Assembly (NCBI GenBank): GCA_032358165.1
Contig: JAALGY010000042.1
Coordinates: 124,001-188,000 of the forward strand
DNA length: 64,000 nt
Source of the DNA: Diplosphaera chodatii
Lineage: Eukaryota; Chlorophyta; Trebouxiophyceae; Prasiolales; Stichococcaceae
Reading direction: 5' to 3'
The first letter of the stretch is position 1, and every line of letters starts with the position of its first letter. The notes beneath the pieces were generated by a model. It saw nothing but the letters and a program-made list of their open reading frames with translations, was not told the origin of the DNA and made no database searches. This document shows, one piece after another, positions 11,905-23,651 of this stretch. The position numbers were made by a program, and so were the translations under genes.

Positions 11905-14900
11905 ATGGTGCAGCAGAATATTCTCATCGGCGCTGGCGTCACCGCAGCTGCCATCGTCCTGCAGAGGCGTCAGCATGCGCAAGTGAGTATTGAACCCAGG
12001 TTTCACCACTGCAGGATCGACACCGGCAATTGTTGAGTGCAGCAGTTGCAGAGGACTTTGCGCTGCGCAGACAGCTTGCGCAGGGCAGCATGTGCAAGTC
12101 GGAAGTACTGAGACGGGACATGCCGTATCCTGATGCCGATGCGGCGCGCGAGCTTGCCGCCAAGTCCGTCATTCTGTCCGCGCAGCTGGAGAAGAAGCGC
12201 AAGGAGAAGGCCACCGCCGGCAGCAGCAGCCTGAGGGTGCCTGGCAGGTGCGATGCGGGATGTGCAAGGCGATTGCACACCCAAACCACGCACACCCATA
12301 CATGGCAACCTGCCCTGGCGCGCACATCTCGCTGCACGGCGTGCGAGGCCTGTGGACTGGGCAGCAGATGTTTGTATTACAGCGAAGTCGCTCACAGGGT
12401 AGTATTGCTGCAGGCATGTGGTCGTCGTGGCCACCGCGGGCATCCCATGGATGACTGGCACAGCGGTGAACCCCACGCTGCGGGCGGCATACCTCGCGAA
12501 GTGCACCGATCTGAAGGTGACCGCTGCAGCGCATGGGCCAGAGCTGCAATTGGGCTCTTCTTGTGCGTGTATAGCCGGACGTGCCACTGCTCAAGCAGAC
12601 AGGCTGGGACTGCAAATACGCCCACACCATCCTCGTGGCAAAAGTGTCTGTCACGACAGCATGATCGCTGAGAAGCAGGGCCATGTGCAACTCGTGCTGT
12701 CGTTGCAGGTATCGTTGATGGTGCCGTGGATTGCGGAGGCGGACCAGAAGGTCCTCTTCAAGGACAATGTGCATTTCCAGACGCCAGAGGAGCAGGTCAG
12801 CACCTGCAAGCCCCTCTGCATGTGCACCTGCACTGTCTGGATGCGCTGCTGGACGGCAGGGCATAGTCGGGGCCCGGCTCATTCCTGCCCGTTGGAGACT
12901 CGCCTGTGCGGGGGGGGCCATCCTGAATCTCGCTGCCGACAGCAAGCAGTGCGGCTGTTTTTTGAACTAAACGATCGGCAAACGGTGCAAGCCCATCTTG
13001 AAGACATCAACACGCTGCAGCAACTGTGCTGAACATGATCCGCTGTATCCTGTCCATGCAGGTGAAGCACATCTTCAAGTGGGTCAAGGACCGCACGGGG
13101 TTCGAGGCCAGCTTCCGCGTCATCTTCTACCCCGCCGAGTACAACAAGCGCATGCTGGGCGTGTTCCCCATCGGCGACCCCATCCCCTATGTGCCCGAGT
13201 CGGAGGTGAGCCCAGACCAGTTTGCTGAGGTACAACCCCTCAGGTGATGGCATGTCGCGCAAAGCTGAAGTGCAGGAGGCTGCTGGCTGTGATGCTGGCA
13301 TCTGCAGTATGTGTGCAGCCTCACAGTGTTGCCAAATGTTGCCCCGGCAGCATGGTACAACATTGTGTTGGCGGCGCTGCGCCTTGCATGATGCTTGACG
13401 CAGCCACAGCGCAGCGCAGCGCAGCGCAGCATAGAGCAGGAAGGGAAAACATGTTGATAAGCCTCCAACGCAGCGTGATGTGGCGGTCTAGATGAGCCAG
13501 AGCACCTCACCTGTTACCATCAACTCACCTTGGTAGAAGGGCGCAGTCATTGATAGGCGTGCCTTTCCAACGCAGCGTGATGTGGCGGTGCTGGAGGAGC
13601 CGGAGCACCTGACCTGGTTCCACCACGGGGTGCGCTGGACGGACCACTTCCCGCACGTGGTCGGCATCATGCACACCAACTACGCGGTGCGCAGCTGCAC
13701 CCCGAGCCGGGGCTCGGCAACCTGATCCTCCATGGGGCCATTTGCTCAACGCAGCTCTTCCGCCGATCAGACGCACCGTGCCGTTGAGTTCCTGGACAGA
13801 AGAGCTCTACTGAGGGCCCATCACGTAAACGCCTCGATGTCAATGCCTACCTGTGCATGTGGGGAGCCTCCGAACCCCTCACTGTGCAGGAGCTGTCGAG
13901 GCGTACGCTGCCGGGGCCCTTCGGCGTCTTTGTCGGCTTCGTCAGCCGCGTAATGAACGCGTGCCTGTGCGCGGTGCACACGCACAAGGTGTGGCCCTTG
14001 TTTGCTGATCCCTTTTGAGCTGCAGCGCACGGGCCAAGCATTCCCGCTGATGCCGTGTCCTGCACTTTACGCGGATTGCCAAGGGCGATCCTGCTGTGCA
14101 ACTGTTGCCGTGCGGGTCTGATCCGTTTCAAGCTCTGCTGTAGTGCGTCCTGCTGCTCCCGCGCAGATCATCAAGCTCAGCGACGCGGTGCAGCCGCTGC
14201 CGCGGCAGGCGACGCAATACGTGCACGGCGCGCCCGGCTGCTTCCTGGAGATCGGCGACGAGGCGTCGCAGCCGGCGCCCGACGGCGGGCCGCGCTTCTC
14301 CAAGGGCGCCTACACGCTGGGCAAGATGGTGTGGGGCAAGGTGCGTGTCACACAGACTCTGCTGCTGCTGGCTGAGCACACGCTGCCGGGCCCCGCACCA
14401 CACTAGCGGCACACCCCCAGCTGGGCAGAAGCCACACTGGGTCCTGCTGGCGGCTGCTCTTTGCAGGGAGCAGCCCAGGCTGGCACCGGCTGCAACTCGT
14501 GATCATCGACGATGGACTGTCACCATTCCGAAGGCTTGCAGTCTCTGGAAAAAGTACACATGCGCATGCACGGATGCACAACAGAGGTGCACACATTGAT
14601 GCCTGGCCATTTTCACTGCAGGGCTGGGAGGAGCTGCTGGAGTTGCTGGAGAAGCAGCGCGACCGGGGGGAGCCGCTGCCCGAGATCGCGGGCTTTGGCA
14701 GTGGCGAGGCTGGGGACTCTGTGAGTCCCACCAAGCTTGGCGCCTTCATGCCTGTGGCCACGAGCACACTTGCACCGTTGCACCGCAAAAGGCGGCCTGT
14801 GCTTCATGTCGCTGAGATCGCTACCCCAAAGGAGTTGCGACGGCATTTGCAGTAGGTCATCTGACATGGCTGCTGTCATAGTTGCAAGCAAGCTCAGCGC

Positions 14901-16710
14901 ATCTGCCGCTGCTCAATTGCAGATCATGCAGCATGAAGCTGGCAGCCACATGCGAACTTACCTGTGGCTCAGTGTCGACCTGGGGCTCCCGCAGATCCAG
15001 AAACGGGCCAACGATGGCAAGCTCAACATCAAGTTCATGGGGCGGGTTGACCACCTGGACCCACAGCTCAGACCATACAAGGTGACGGCTTTGGTCCCAG
15101 GGCTCACAGCGTCTGAGCGGGAACGCTGCTTTGCCCACATAGCTGTGTTGATGTTAACAACCTGAGGGTTCCCTGCCGGCTTTCCTGCTGTTGCCTTCAG
15201 GCATTGCTGGCCGTTTGCCTGCTGTCGCTGGGTGAGCACCGATCAGGCAACGGTTTTCACGCGCATGATGCTGTACCAATCACGCCCTAAAGTTTGACTC
15301 TACAACTGCACAGGTGTTTGTGAACGCCAGCACCAGCGATGTTGTGGCGACAACATCAGTGGAGGCGCTCGCCATGGTGCGGCCCTCCTCATTGTGCCAT
15401 CTCAGCGGGATGCATGCTTCCCACTGCCCTGGCTGGCGACAGCAGCCCTGGTCGCTTCGTTTTGCTGAGTGTGCTGTGCACCGCTAGCCTGGCCTGAATG
15501 CTCAGCGGTGGGTGCGCCCTGCTGCCACAGGGCAAGTGGGTGGTGGCTGCCAAGCACCCCTGCAACGAGTTCATCAGCCAGTTTGACAATGCGCTCATCT
15601 ACACCAGCCCAGAGGTGTGCCTGCGCAAGAAGCTATCCTCACATGTTGCTGCTCATCGCAGGCCATGACCATGGCGCCTACAGCACAGGCTGTTTGGTCC
15701 AGACTCCAAGGCTGTAGGCTGAGCCCATGTTCTGTGTCGTCCTGCAGGAGTTCTCAGCGCACCTGCTGCACGCAGCAGACAACCAGCCAAAGCCGCTCAC
15801 TGAGGACGAGCGGTACCAGCTCAGCTGGGAGGCAGCCACAGAACGGTGGGTCTGCATGTAGCAGCTGCCACACGTTGGCCACGGTGGTCATGCACCTCGT
15901 GGCGCACACATCGCTCTTCCGGAGCCATTGGCTTACCCGAAGACGCGCTGACATGCTCAAGATAGCACGCAGGAAACCTGTGAAAGGGGCATCTGATGGG
16001 GAGTGAAGCGCCCCAGCATGCTGCCTTTCGAATCACAGGTTCCTGGATGCGGCGGAGCTGGAGGACTCCGGGCTGAAGGGGCCGCTGCGCACGCTGCGGG
16101 AGGCGTCTCTGTTCAGTGCGTACAACGCGGTCATGGGGGTGGAGGCGCTGCGGCAGGGGGCGGGCGCGACGCCCGGCACCCGCGACACGCCCCAGGAGCT
16201 GTGCGACGTCGACCTGCCGGTGGGTACACGCCAGCCGCTGTGCCTGCTAGCCAAGCATCCAGTCTACGTGATATACATGGCTGCATGCTGGCCTTCACTG
16301 TAGAGCGGGGGCATGCTAATGACCATGGTCGGCCTTGGTGGGCCGAGCCTCGGAGTGACCAGCCTCGTGACGCTGGCAGACTTAATGTCATGGCTGGCGC
16401 CAGCCGGCGCACACTGCTTGCTGCCGCTGTCAACAGGCGCCTGTCCGCGCGGTCAGCCACGTTTCTGTTGGGCACAAAGGACATGTCATGCGCGTGTCCG
16501 CAGATGCGCTGACAGCGTGTTGCACCTTGGTTGCCACAGGCGAGGGCGGAGCGGGAAAAGGCGGCCAAGAGGGGCTGGTACCGTAACGCGGGGGGCCAGA
16601 TGTCGTTCAGCGACCTGGCGGGCGTCAACATCCGGGTGTCGTCCGGCGGCGGCGGCGGGGAGGACGACGCGGCGGCGTCGCGCGCGGCCCCAGCTGCCGG
16701 CGCACGGTGA
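11905..16710 (+). CDS. DGD: Digalactosyldiacylglycerol synthase (GT4 family)
   Basis: Transfers galactose from UDP-Gal to monogalactosyldiacylglycerol, making the digalactolipid of thylakoids; acts at the plastid envelope. Exons: 11905-11982, 12015-12247, 12414-12516, 12709-12795, 13062-13229, 13576-13686, 13890-13988, 14167-14340, 14622-14720, 14995-15081, 15314-15376, 15531-15614, 15748-15845, 16039-16219, 16540-16710 (611 residues, all phases agree). Family landmarks in order: [10 protein letters not shown] near the N-terminus, [62 protein letters not shown]-like [13 protein letters not shown] and GATPGTRD. It lacks the roughly 300-residue N-terminal extension of plant DGD1 and so is closer to DGD2 in length. 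The N-terminus is hydrophobic (residues 5-15), suggesting an envelope anchor. The first intron would be only 32 bases, so the start is less certain than the rest. Confidence 0.92.
13403..13432 (+). repeat. GCAGC pentanucleotide microsatellite
   Basis: Four or five tandem GCAGC-type units lie inside DGD intron 5, just upstream of the degenerate exon copy. It may mark a slippage-prone site. No coding role. Confidence 0.7.
13463..13526 (+). repeat. Decayed partial copy of DGD exon 6 in intron 5
   Basis: The stretch closely matches 13564-13630, which is the acceptor and first part of the real exon 6. The match covers the polypyrimidine end, the CAACGCAG acceptor and the first 40-50 coding bases. 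The copy has a one-base loss that creates an in-frame TAG soon after the acceptor, so it cannot encode the same residues. The two copies lie about 101 bases apart in direct orientation. Confidence 0.85.
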
Positions 16711-17202
16711 CAGCGGCGGCAGCGCTCGCAGCGGGCGGCGGCCGCATGGTCAGACGCCCACCTTCCGCCTGCCGCCTTGGCGGGACTGAGCGCAAGCGCC
16801 GAGGCGTAGAGAGCACAAGTAGGGAGAGCACCTAGGGGGGCTGAGCAACTTGTGAGACTGGTTCTGCAGCACTGGGCGGATGGCACTGCAGTTTATTTGG
16901 CGTCCGTAGAATGTTTTTATGTGTGCGCGTCTGACACGCGGCATGAGCCTGGACCGTTGTGGGGCACGGCCAATATAACAGCAGTATGTCCCGCTCATTG
17001 CTCTGAGATTGCAGACCTTGACCCGCAGTCGAGCAGCGAGGAGGTTGTGAGCCTGTGCAATGCAACAGAGATCGCACCTACGTCCAGCATCTCACCCGTA
17101 CGATCAAAACGTACCGAACTCGCGAAAAACACACCTGTTGTCTCACCCCACACACTTCCCTTGCACATCATCGACAAGGACACATCAAATCGCAGCGGCG
17201 CC
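16711..17202. other. Intergenic region between DGD and the Hint gene
   Basis: Holds the 3' UTR of the galactolipid synthase and the promoter/5' UTR of the next plus-strand gene. A CCAATATAA-like stretch lies at 16969-16978, about 225 bases before the ATG. It could be a core promoter element, but this is only a sequence resemblance. No clear TGTAA signal was seen for the upstream gene. Confidence 0.4.
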
Positions 17203-20200
17203 ATGAAAATCAGAGAAGCGGTACTGGCGGCGGTGCTGCTGGGAGCCATCCTTCCGGCCGCAGCAACGACCCTGGCACCGCGTCTGGAAGCCGAGGCCAT
17301 TGGCGGACGCGAAGATCCCCAGGTAAGCCGTTCAAATTCATTTCATGTAAGAGTTTCAATCAACGCAACCTGTTGTACTGCATCGCGGTGCTACAAGGCC
17401 GTCGCAGTCACACTGCATGCCATCCATGTGTGCACAGAGGCATGGAAAGGACACCCGGAATCACTTGTCGCTGGGCCTGCACGCAGCGCCATCCTATTGA
17501 TACTCTGGATGCTCCCGCAGGTGGCGGCGATACTGCGGAAGTGCGAGGCGCAGTCCGCTGCTGGCAGGGGGCGCTGCAAGGAGCTGCAGCTGTACATGGC
17601 GCGCTGCCAGCGGGTAAGCTAGCTTGATATCATTTCGTGTCCGAAATGTGATATCCAGTCATCTGCACCCTGCTACTCAGCGCTGCCCGGTCGCGCGGCC
17701 CTGTCCCAAAACCCGCCATGTACCGCATGCTGCGCCTTGTACAGCTGGGCCCACCTGGGCATTGGACCCATAATCAGAACCATGACAGCGGATTCCCTCA
17801 GTGCATAACGTGCTTGCCGCAGGTGCACGGCGACCAGTGCCTGCGATGTACGTATAGCACCATCCGCAAGATCACCGCCAAGCAGTCCTGCTGCACGGCG
17901 GTGCGGGACCCCAAGAAGTATGGCCTGCTGAACTGCAAAGTCGGTGAGTCGCATGCGATCGCACGGCAAGCTTATAGTGCCTTGGCAGGCATTGAGACTT
18001 TCGCAGCGTTTGCAGGCCAGGTCACATCAGCACTGCCGTATGGCACACACACCAGCCACCAAAGCGGCAAATGTAGCACCTGTCCCCAGCTGGCTGTGCT
18101 CAATATGCTGCAGTCCCCGGCCCCGGCTACTACAAGAACCCCTTTGGCGCGGTGCTGCCCTGCCGCCCGGGCACCTTCAAGCCGAAGAAGGGCACCGGTG
18201 CCTGCACCCGCAGCGCCGGGCGCACCTACACCCCGGACGCCGGACAAACGTCGCCGCGCGTCTGCCCCGGCGGCCGCCGAGTGACCGCCGACCACACCAG
18301 CTGCCTGTCCTACCCCCCGGGCACCCAGCCCGGGCCTGGCAACGCGCGGCAGCCCTGCCGCGCAGGCACGTTCCCTTTTCTACGTACTGATTTGTTGTGG
18401 GACGTGACCGCCCATATGGCCAGCCAGACCTGCATTGCTATCATGGACAGCATGCAGAGTCAAAGAATCCCGTCGTTGAGGTGTAGACCCTGCAGCCTGC
18501 TGTGCGGCCGGCCTACGTGGCTGCTGTCCTGTGTGTGCAGGTACAGCAAAGGGCGGCGATGGTGACTTTGTCTGCGGCGCCTGCGCCGGCGCCTCGGCCG
18601 ACGGCCGCCAACGGTTCAGCAGCACCGCTGGGGCGACGTCGTGCAGCCTGTGCCCCGTCGGCGGCACAGTGAACAGCGCGCGCACGAGTTGCAGTGAGTC
18701 GCCTTCGCACAGTTGGTGTGGCTGCGACACGCCCGCATTGTTCCTGTGAGGATCCCCTTCAGATCATGACACGCGGAGGCTGCTGGGTGCACACAAGCAA
18801 GCTGATCGCCTGATCTGCGCTCTGCAGCACTGTCTTCCCCACCACCACCGTCCCCACCGCCCCCAGGCACACCGCCGCCAGAGTCGCCGCCGCTAAAGCA
18901 GAGCCCACCGCCGTCGCCACCACCGCAAAGCCCGCCGCCAGTCTTGGCCGCTTCCCCGCCGCCGGAACCCCCGCCCAGCCCGCCGCCGAGCCCACCACCA
19001 TCCCCCCCACCGGTGCCTCCGCCCAGCCCGCCGCCGAACCCACCACCGCCGCCCCCGCCTGTGCCACCGCCATCACCACCACCCAGGTGCGGACTGCACA
19101 TACCAGTAGGAAACACGGCCAGAGCAACGCATCACAGCGCCCATTCCTGAGTTCAATGTAGCAACTGCATACCCAGAGTTTGCTGCTTGCGTGTGTGACC
19201 CTGATCCTCATACTTGCTCCACTGCAGCCCGCCTCCGATGCCGCCACCGAGCCCGCCTCCGGTGCCACCACCATCGCCCCCACCAGCCCCTCCTCCCAGC
19301 CCGCCTCCGAATCCGCCACCCAGCCCCCCTCCTGCACCGCCTCCGTCACCACCACCGAACCCCCCTCCTAGCCCGCCACCAGCGCCGCCCCCCAGCCCCC
19401 CGCCGCCGCCGCCGCCCAGCCCGCCCCCTGAGCCGCCTCCATCACCGCCGCCGGCGCCGCCCCCCAGCCCCCCGCCGCCGCCGCCGCCCAGCCCGCCCCC
19501 TGAGCCGCCTCCATCACCGCCGCCGGCGCCGCCCCCCAGCCCCCCGCCGCCGCCGCCGCCCAGCCCGCCCCCTGAGCCGCCGCCATCACCGCCGCCGGCG
19601 CCGCCCCCCAGCCCCCCGCCGCCGCCGCCGCCCAGCCCGCCCCCTGAGCCGCCGCCGTCACCGCCGCCGGCGCCGCCCCCCAGCCCCCCGCCGCCGCCGC
19701 CGCCCAGCCCGCCCCCTGAGCCGCCGCCATCACCGCCGCCGGCGCCGCCCCCCAGCCCGCCCCCTGAGCCTCCACCGTCACCACCTCCGCCACCGCCGCC
19801 GCCGGCGCCGACGTAAGGAGTCACACAGCCTGTCACCCTGCTGCTCTTTATCGCCCTGGCATACATTGGTCAGCCTGTGTGTGGCCTAACGTTGCAGAGG
19901 GTCGCAAGGGCTGCATGCCCAACATGAACACCAATTTCACCTGGCTGGTCCACCTCGTGCCGCGCCATTGGGTTTGTGGTGCCACGCAGCAGGTCTTGCA
20001 TCTCGCCAATAATCCAATTCAACGCCAATAATCCGCTTCAATACCAGTTTGCGTTGACTGGTGTGTGTCTGTGTGCAGTTGCTTTGACAACATCCAGAAT
20101 GGGCTGGAAACGGACATCGACTGCGGCGGCGAAGACTGCCGCAATTGCGATCTTGGTTAGTCGCACCATGCTGAGGACTTTGCGGTCATGTCACATGTAA

Positions 20201-23040
20201 CTGCTGGACCCAAGCAGGGTGTTGTGCAAGCTCGTTCGCAGTGCACAACGGGGTTGGCTAACTGCAGCTGGGCACCAGCACAATGACTTGTGTGATTATC
20301 TGCACGCAGGCCAAGGGTGTGAAACGTTCCGCGACTGCGGATACTCGCTGGAGTGCGCCCAGGACGATGGACCCTTGTCAGACTTTGTCTGCGTGTGCCC
20401 GAGCAGCCCCCAGCAGCCCGGCACCCAATGCACCACGGAATGTCCGGCGCCCTGTGCCGACAGCGGCCCGGACGAAGGCTTCTGCCCCGCCAAAGGAGAT
20501 CTCTGCGGTGCGTGCGTCTTGATGGGCGTGCAGTACACACCGGTGCACTGCATCGAATAAGCATGTAGTGCACATATGTAGACCAGTAGTACGGCAGCTG
20601 CCTCACATGCCACTTTATTTGGTGTGTGCGGTTGTGCGCTAGTGAAGCACATCAGCTGGAGCACGCTCCGAGGGTACTTCAGTATATGCAGATGTAGTCC
20701 TCAGCAGCCGACATACAATCTGTACATACATGGTCGCGAACCGAAGCATTCTGCCAGGTGGTGCCTGGTCTGCTGGGGCCAGCACGCTTCGTATTGTAAA
20801 GCTGCAGCCTGCAGTGGATGGTATATGTTGCTGATGTCGACGGTTGGCTTCCTGCTGCAGACACGATGCAGGTCTGCTTCACAGCGGAGAGCCTGCTCAC
20901 CCTGCGGGACGCTGCCAGTGGGCGACCCGTCCGCCGCCGCATCGCTGACGCCATGCCTGGAGACGACATGCTGGTGTGTGCTACTGCCTGCAGTTGCAGT
21001 GTTGTTGCACCGCAACACAGCTTGCAGACTGTGCGTAGTCTTGGCGCCATTGTGCTCTGACAGCCGCTGCCAGCACCTCATCACGAGCGGCATGGCACAC
21101 ATCATGTTTCAATCAACCGCCTGATCAAAGCATGCAGTACCCTTACAGCTTGCGCCCTGCTGCTGCTGCAAGGGGTCACACTGCTGATTCCTGCACGTCT
21201 CGTAGCGCCTTGCCCATCTGCTGCAGGGCTCATGAACAGAACATATGCACTGTGCCTTGACATACAGCCATGCAGACCCTCAACTGCATTTGTGAAAGTC
21301 CTTGCAGTCTTGCATCTACATACATCGTATGCCAAGGGCATCCAGCGCTGCCCTGCAACGCAGGAGGTGGTACCATGCTAGCATCGACCCTGATCAGTCC
21401 TTGTACCTATCTGCAGGCTGTGAACGAGGATGGTCAGCTGGCCTGGACACAGGTCACCGTGCTGCGCAAGTTCAGCCCTCATCTGCCCAACACCTGCTAC
21501 CTTCGTGTCACCACCGCGGCTGGCCAGGTCTGCTGATCCCAGGCTCCAGGCATGGAGTCGTGCACCGAATGTCACACCTCACACCAGCTGCACCATTTCA
21601 ACGTAGATCAGCACAGTGCGTAGCTGCAGCACCGTTGCATGGTCTGCTGTGCACAGCTGCTAAGCCACGGTGCCAGCGCTGCAGGCTTGTCAGCGCTACA
21701 CCGAAGCTTGTCTGGACTGTGCCTGACTCTCACTTGCGGCTGCAGGTCATGACGGTGACGCCAAACCACCTGCTCTACAAGGCACCCGCTGGCAATGGCT
21801 TTGCTGCTGAGGTGGCGACAGCAGGCATGGCCGCCAACGCGACCTTTGCAGCGAACTTTGCCGCCAGAATCCCCATTCCCGCGGGCAACATGAAGGTGAG
21901 TGATGCTCAAATTTGGAAGATGTGCTGCCCTCCTCACGGCTGCCCGTTGACCCTGCTACTGCATGGTACACTGCCTGCCCACAATGCAGCGTCGTGTCAC
22001 CAACAAAGCAGGCAGCCGTGGCCGTTTCATCCTGCCTGGTGTCTGCTGTATATGAGGTCACCTGCCGTGTTCGTGCGACGCAGGTTGGCGACCGCCTGTT
22101 CGTGCAGCTGCCGGGCGAAGCTGGCGTGGTGGCCAGCCCAGTGACGTCCATCAGGAATGTGACTGAGAACAGCGCCTTCAACGTCCAGACGCTGCGAGGT
22201 CAGGGCTGCACTCTTTGCTGTGTGAACACACCAGTGCAAGTACATATCGCTGGATACTGCACGCAGCAAGCATCTCCTCGGCACAACGCACGGTTTTGCT
22301 GAAGCACAGCTTGACCACATGCTTCATTTATTGCTCAGCACACCCATTCAAGCGGCACACACCACCAACATGCAGCGCTGCATGTCGAAGCTCCTGGATG
22401 GCAGCACAATGAACACGACGACAGCCTTCGTTCGTGCAGGCAACGTCCTTGTCGACGGCATCGCAGCCACACAGTACGGCATGGCTGCCCACCTGCCCGC
22501 CTGGGAAGCAGCAGACATTGAGCGCCTGAAGCTGGCCGCTGACGCCAAGATGCGCATGGCGTACCGGCTGTTCCCGTCCGCCACGCGGCAGCTGCACGCC
22601 TGGCGGCTGCTGACGCCGCTGTACAATGCTGTAGGCGCCCTCGGCAGACAGGTGCGCCAATGCACACTCGTTACTGTCACAGATTTGACTGTATGTGCGT
22701 TTGCATTTGGTTTGACTCGATGCCGTGGGATCGCCAACCGGTATGGCGCATTGGTGTCACCAAGCTGCTGTGAGATCAGCAAAACTTGCGAGCTACATGC
22801 TGATCCAAACTGCGTGCCCAGCAGGCTGACAAGCTCGCACATGGCGAAGGGCATGTCCGCCGCGCCTTCGGTGCTGCCGCCAGCTACCTTCTCAACCGGC
22901 TTCCTGCATCCCTCGAGGCTGCGGTCACAAAGGACCCCACCTTCCGAGGCATGCCGTACCTCCAGAGTGGAGGCGCATCCGCAACAGCGGGCGAATGTGC
23001 TGCTGCATATGTGCCACACATGGCGGTGGCAAGTGTATGA
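17203..23040 (+). CDS. Secreted Cys-rich/Pro-rich protein with Hedgehog-type Hint (Hog) domain
   Basis: Predicted self-cleaving extracellular protein of 924 residues. Exons: 17203-17322, 17521-17613, 17823-17943, 18114-18365, 18541-18693, 18828-19086, 19228-19812, 20079-20155, 20310-20507, 20861-20973, 21417-21527, 21746-21895, 22084-22198, 22440-22651, 22825-23040; phases agree. Signal peptide 1-21; conserved GGREDPQ; shared Cys-rich module 41-112; two ephrin-receptor-like Cys repeats to 246; (Ser-Pro)n stalk 247-527; EGF-like Cys segment with DCGGEDC 528-619; Hint domain from Cys625. Hint landmarks are VCFTAESLLTL (nucleophile C625), PGDDMLAVNEDG, VTPNHLL (Thr699, His702), KVGDRLFV and GNVLVDGIAATQYG. 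There is no C-terminal His-Asn, so cleavage rather than splicing is expected. About 125 residues follow, where Hedgehog proteins have a lipid-recognition region. Intron 4 has a GC donor. The partner genes downstream share exons 2-5. Confidence 0.85.
19376..19770 (+). repeat. 72-bp minisatellite encoding SPPP/EPPPSPPPA repeats
   Basis: Five direct units of about 72 bases, plus one of about 48, lie inside exon 7 of the Hint gene. They are marked by the recurring GCCCCCTGAGCCGCC at intervals of about 72. Each unit encodes 24 residues of SPPP, PPPPPP and EPPPSPPPAP. In algae such blocks are typically hydroxylated and arabinosylated to form rigid polyproline rods. Copy number is likely to vary between strains. 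Confidence 0.85.
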
Positions 23041-23651
23041 CCAGCCGGGACAGACGGTCGTTGCTGTGATGAGCATCAGCAGTAACTTCGCCACCAGGCA
23101 CATTTGGGAGTGGAGTGCCCCAGTTGGCGCATCTTACTCGTCATACGGTGGGCTGGTAATGCGCACCAGATGTTGATTTTGTGTGGCATAGCAGATGAAT
23201 CGTTGGTGAATGGTGACTCTGGCTATATATGAGGAAAGGTATCTGCATGACTTACCTGCCTGTAGATCCTATGCACCAGTGGGAGGCCTACACTGGTGCA
23301 GCAGTCGTGGCAGTGTTTGATCTATTGCACTCGTGTAAGAGGTTCGAATACAGCAGGCTGTCGTCAGCGGACTAGTGGTGAACGGCTGGCGGTCTGTCGT
23401 ATCATTTGCAAGGCCGGCAGCACGCTTGACTGTACACAGACGAGCGGCCACATACACATTCACTGCATGGGCGGCTGGCCAGATATCGTCTATCTTTAGT
23501 GCATGTTTCCGGCGAGGTGTTGCGCCACTGCTGACACAGACTACTGCTGAATACTAATAGCGTGTATAGTACCAGTGGTGATGAGGCAGCAGAATGCCCT
23601 CACTCCACGCTGCATTGGTCCGGTGCTACAAGGTCACACCCATGGGGTGCG
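23041..23651. other. Convergent 3' region between Hint gene and Kelch gene C
   Basis: The two genes end tail to tail about 610 bases apart. A TGTAA on the plus strand at 23334-23338 could serve the Hint gene, nearly 300 bases past its stop. I see no coding sequence or structured element here. Confidence 0.5.
23334..23338 (+). terminator. Candidate TGTAA polyadenylation signal (Hint gene)
   Basis: The chlorophyte polyadenylation pentamer TGTAA lies 294 bases downstream of the Hint gene TGA. The distance is long but possible. Confidence 0.4.

Noticed and set aside
19153..19866. Long poly-Gly open frame on the minus strand
   Set aside because: Antisense shadow of the SPPP exon 7 in the Hint gene.
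19899..19991. Possible extra exon with RKGCMPN in the Hint gene
   Set aside because: With the preceding phase-2 donor, the only acceptor puts that stretch in another frame, whereas joining 19812 directly to 20079 gives an uninterrupted frame and a sensible Cys motif.
20861..22651. Calling the Hint domain an intein
   Set aside because: No C-terminal His-Asn followed by Cys/Ser/Thr, and no resumed host protein of known type; the sequence fits the Hog type better.
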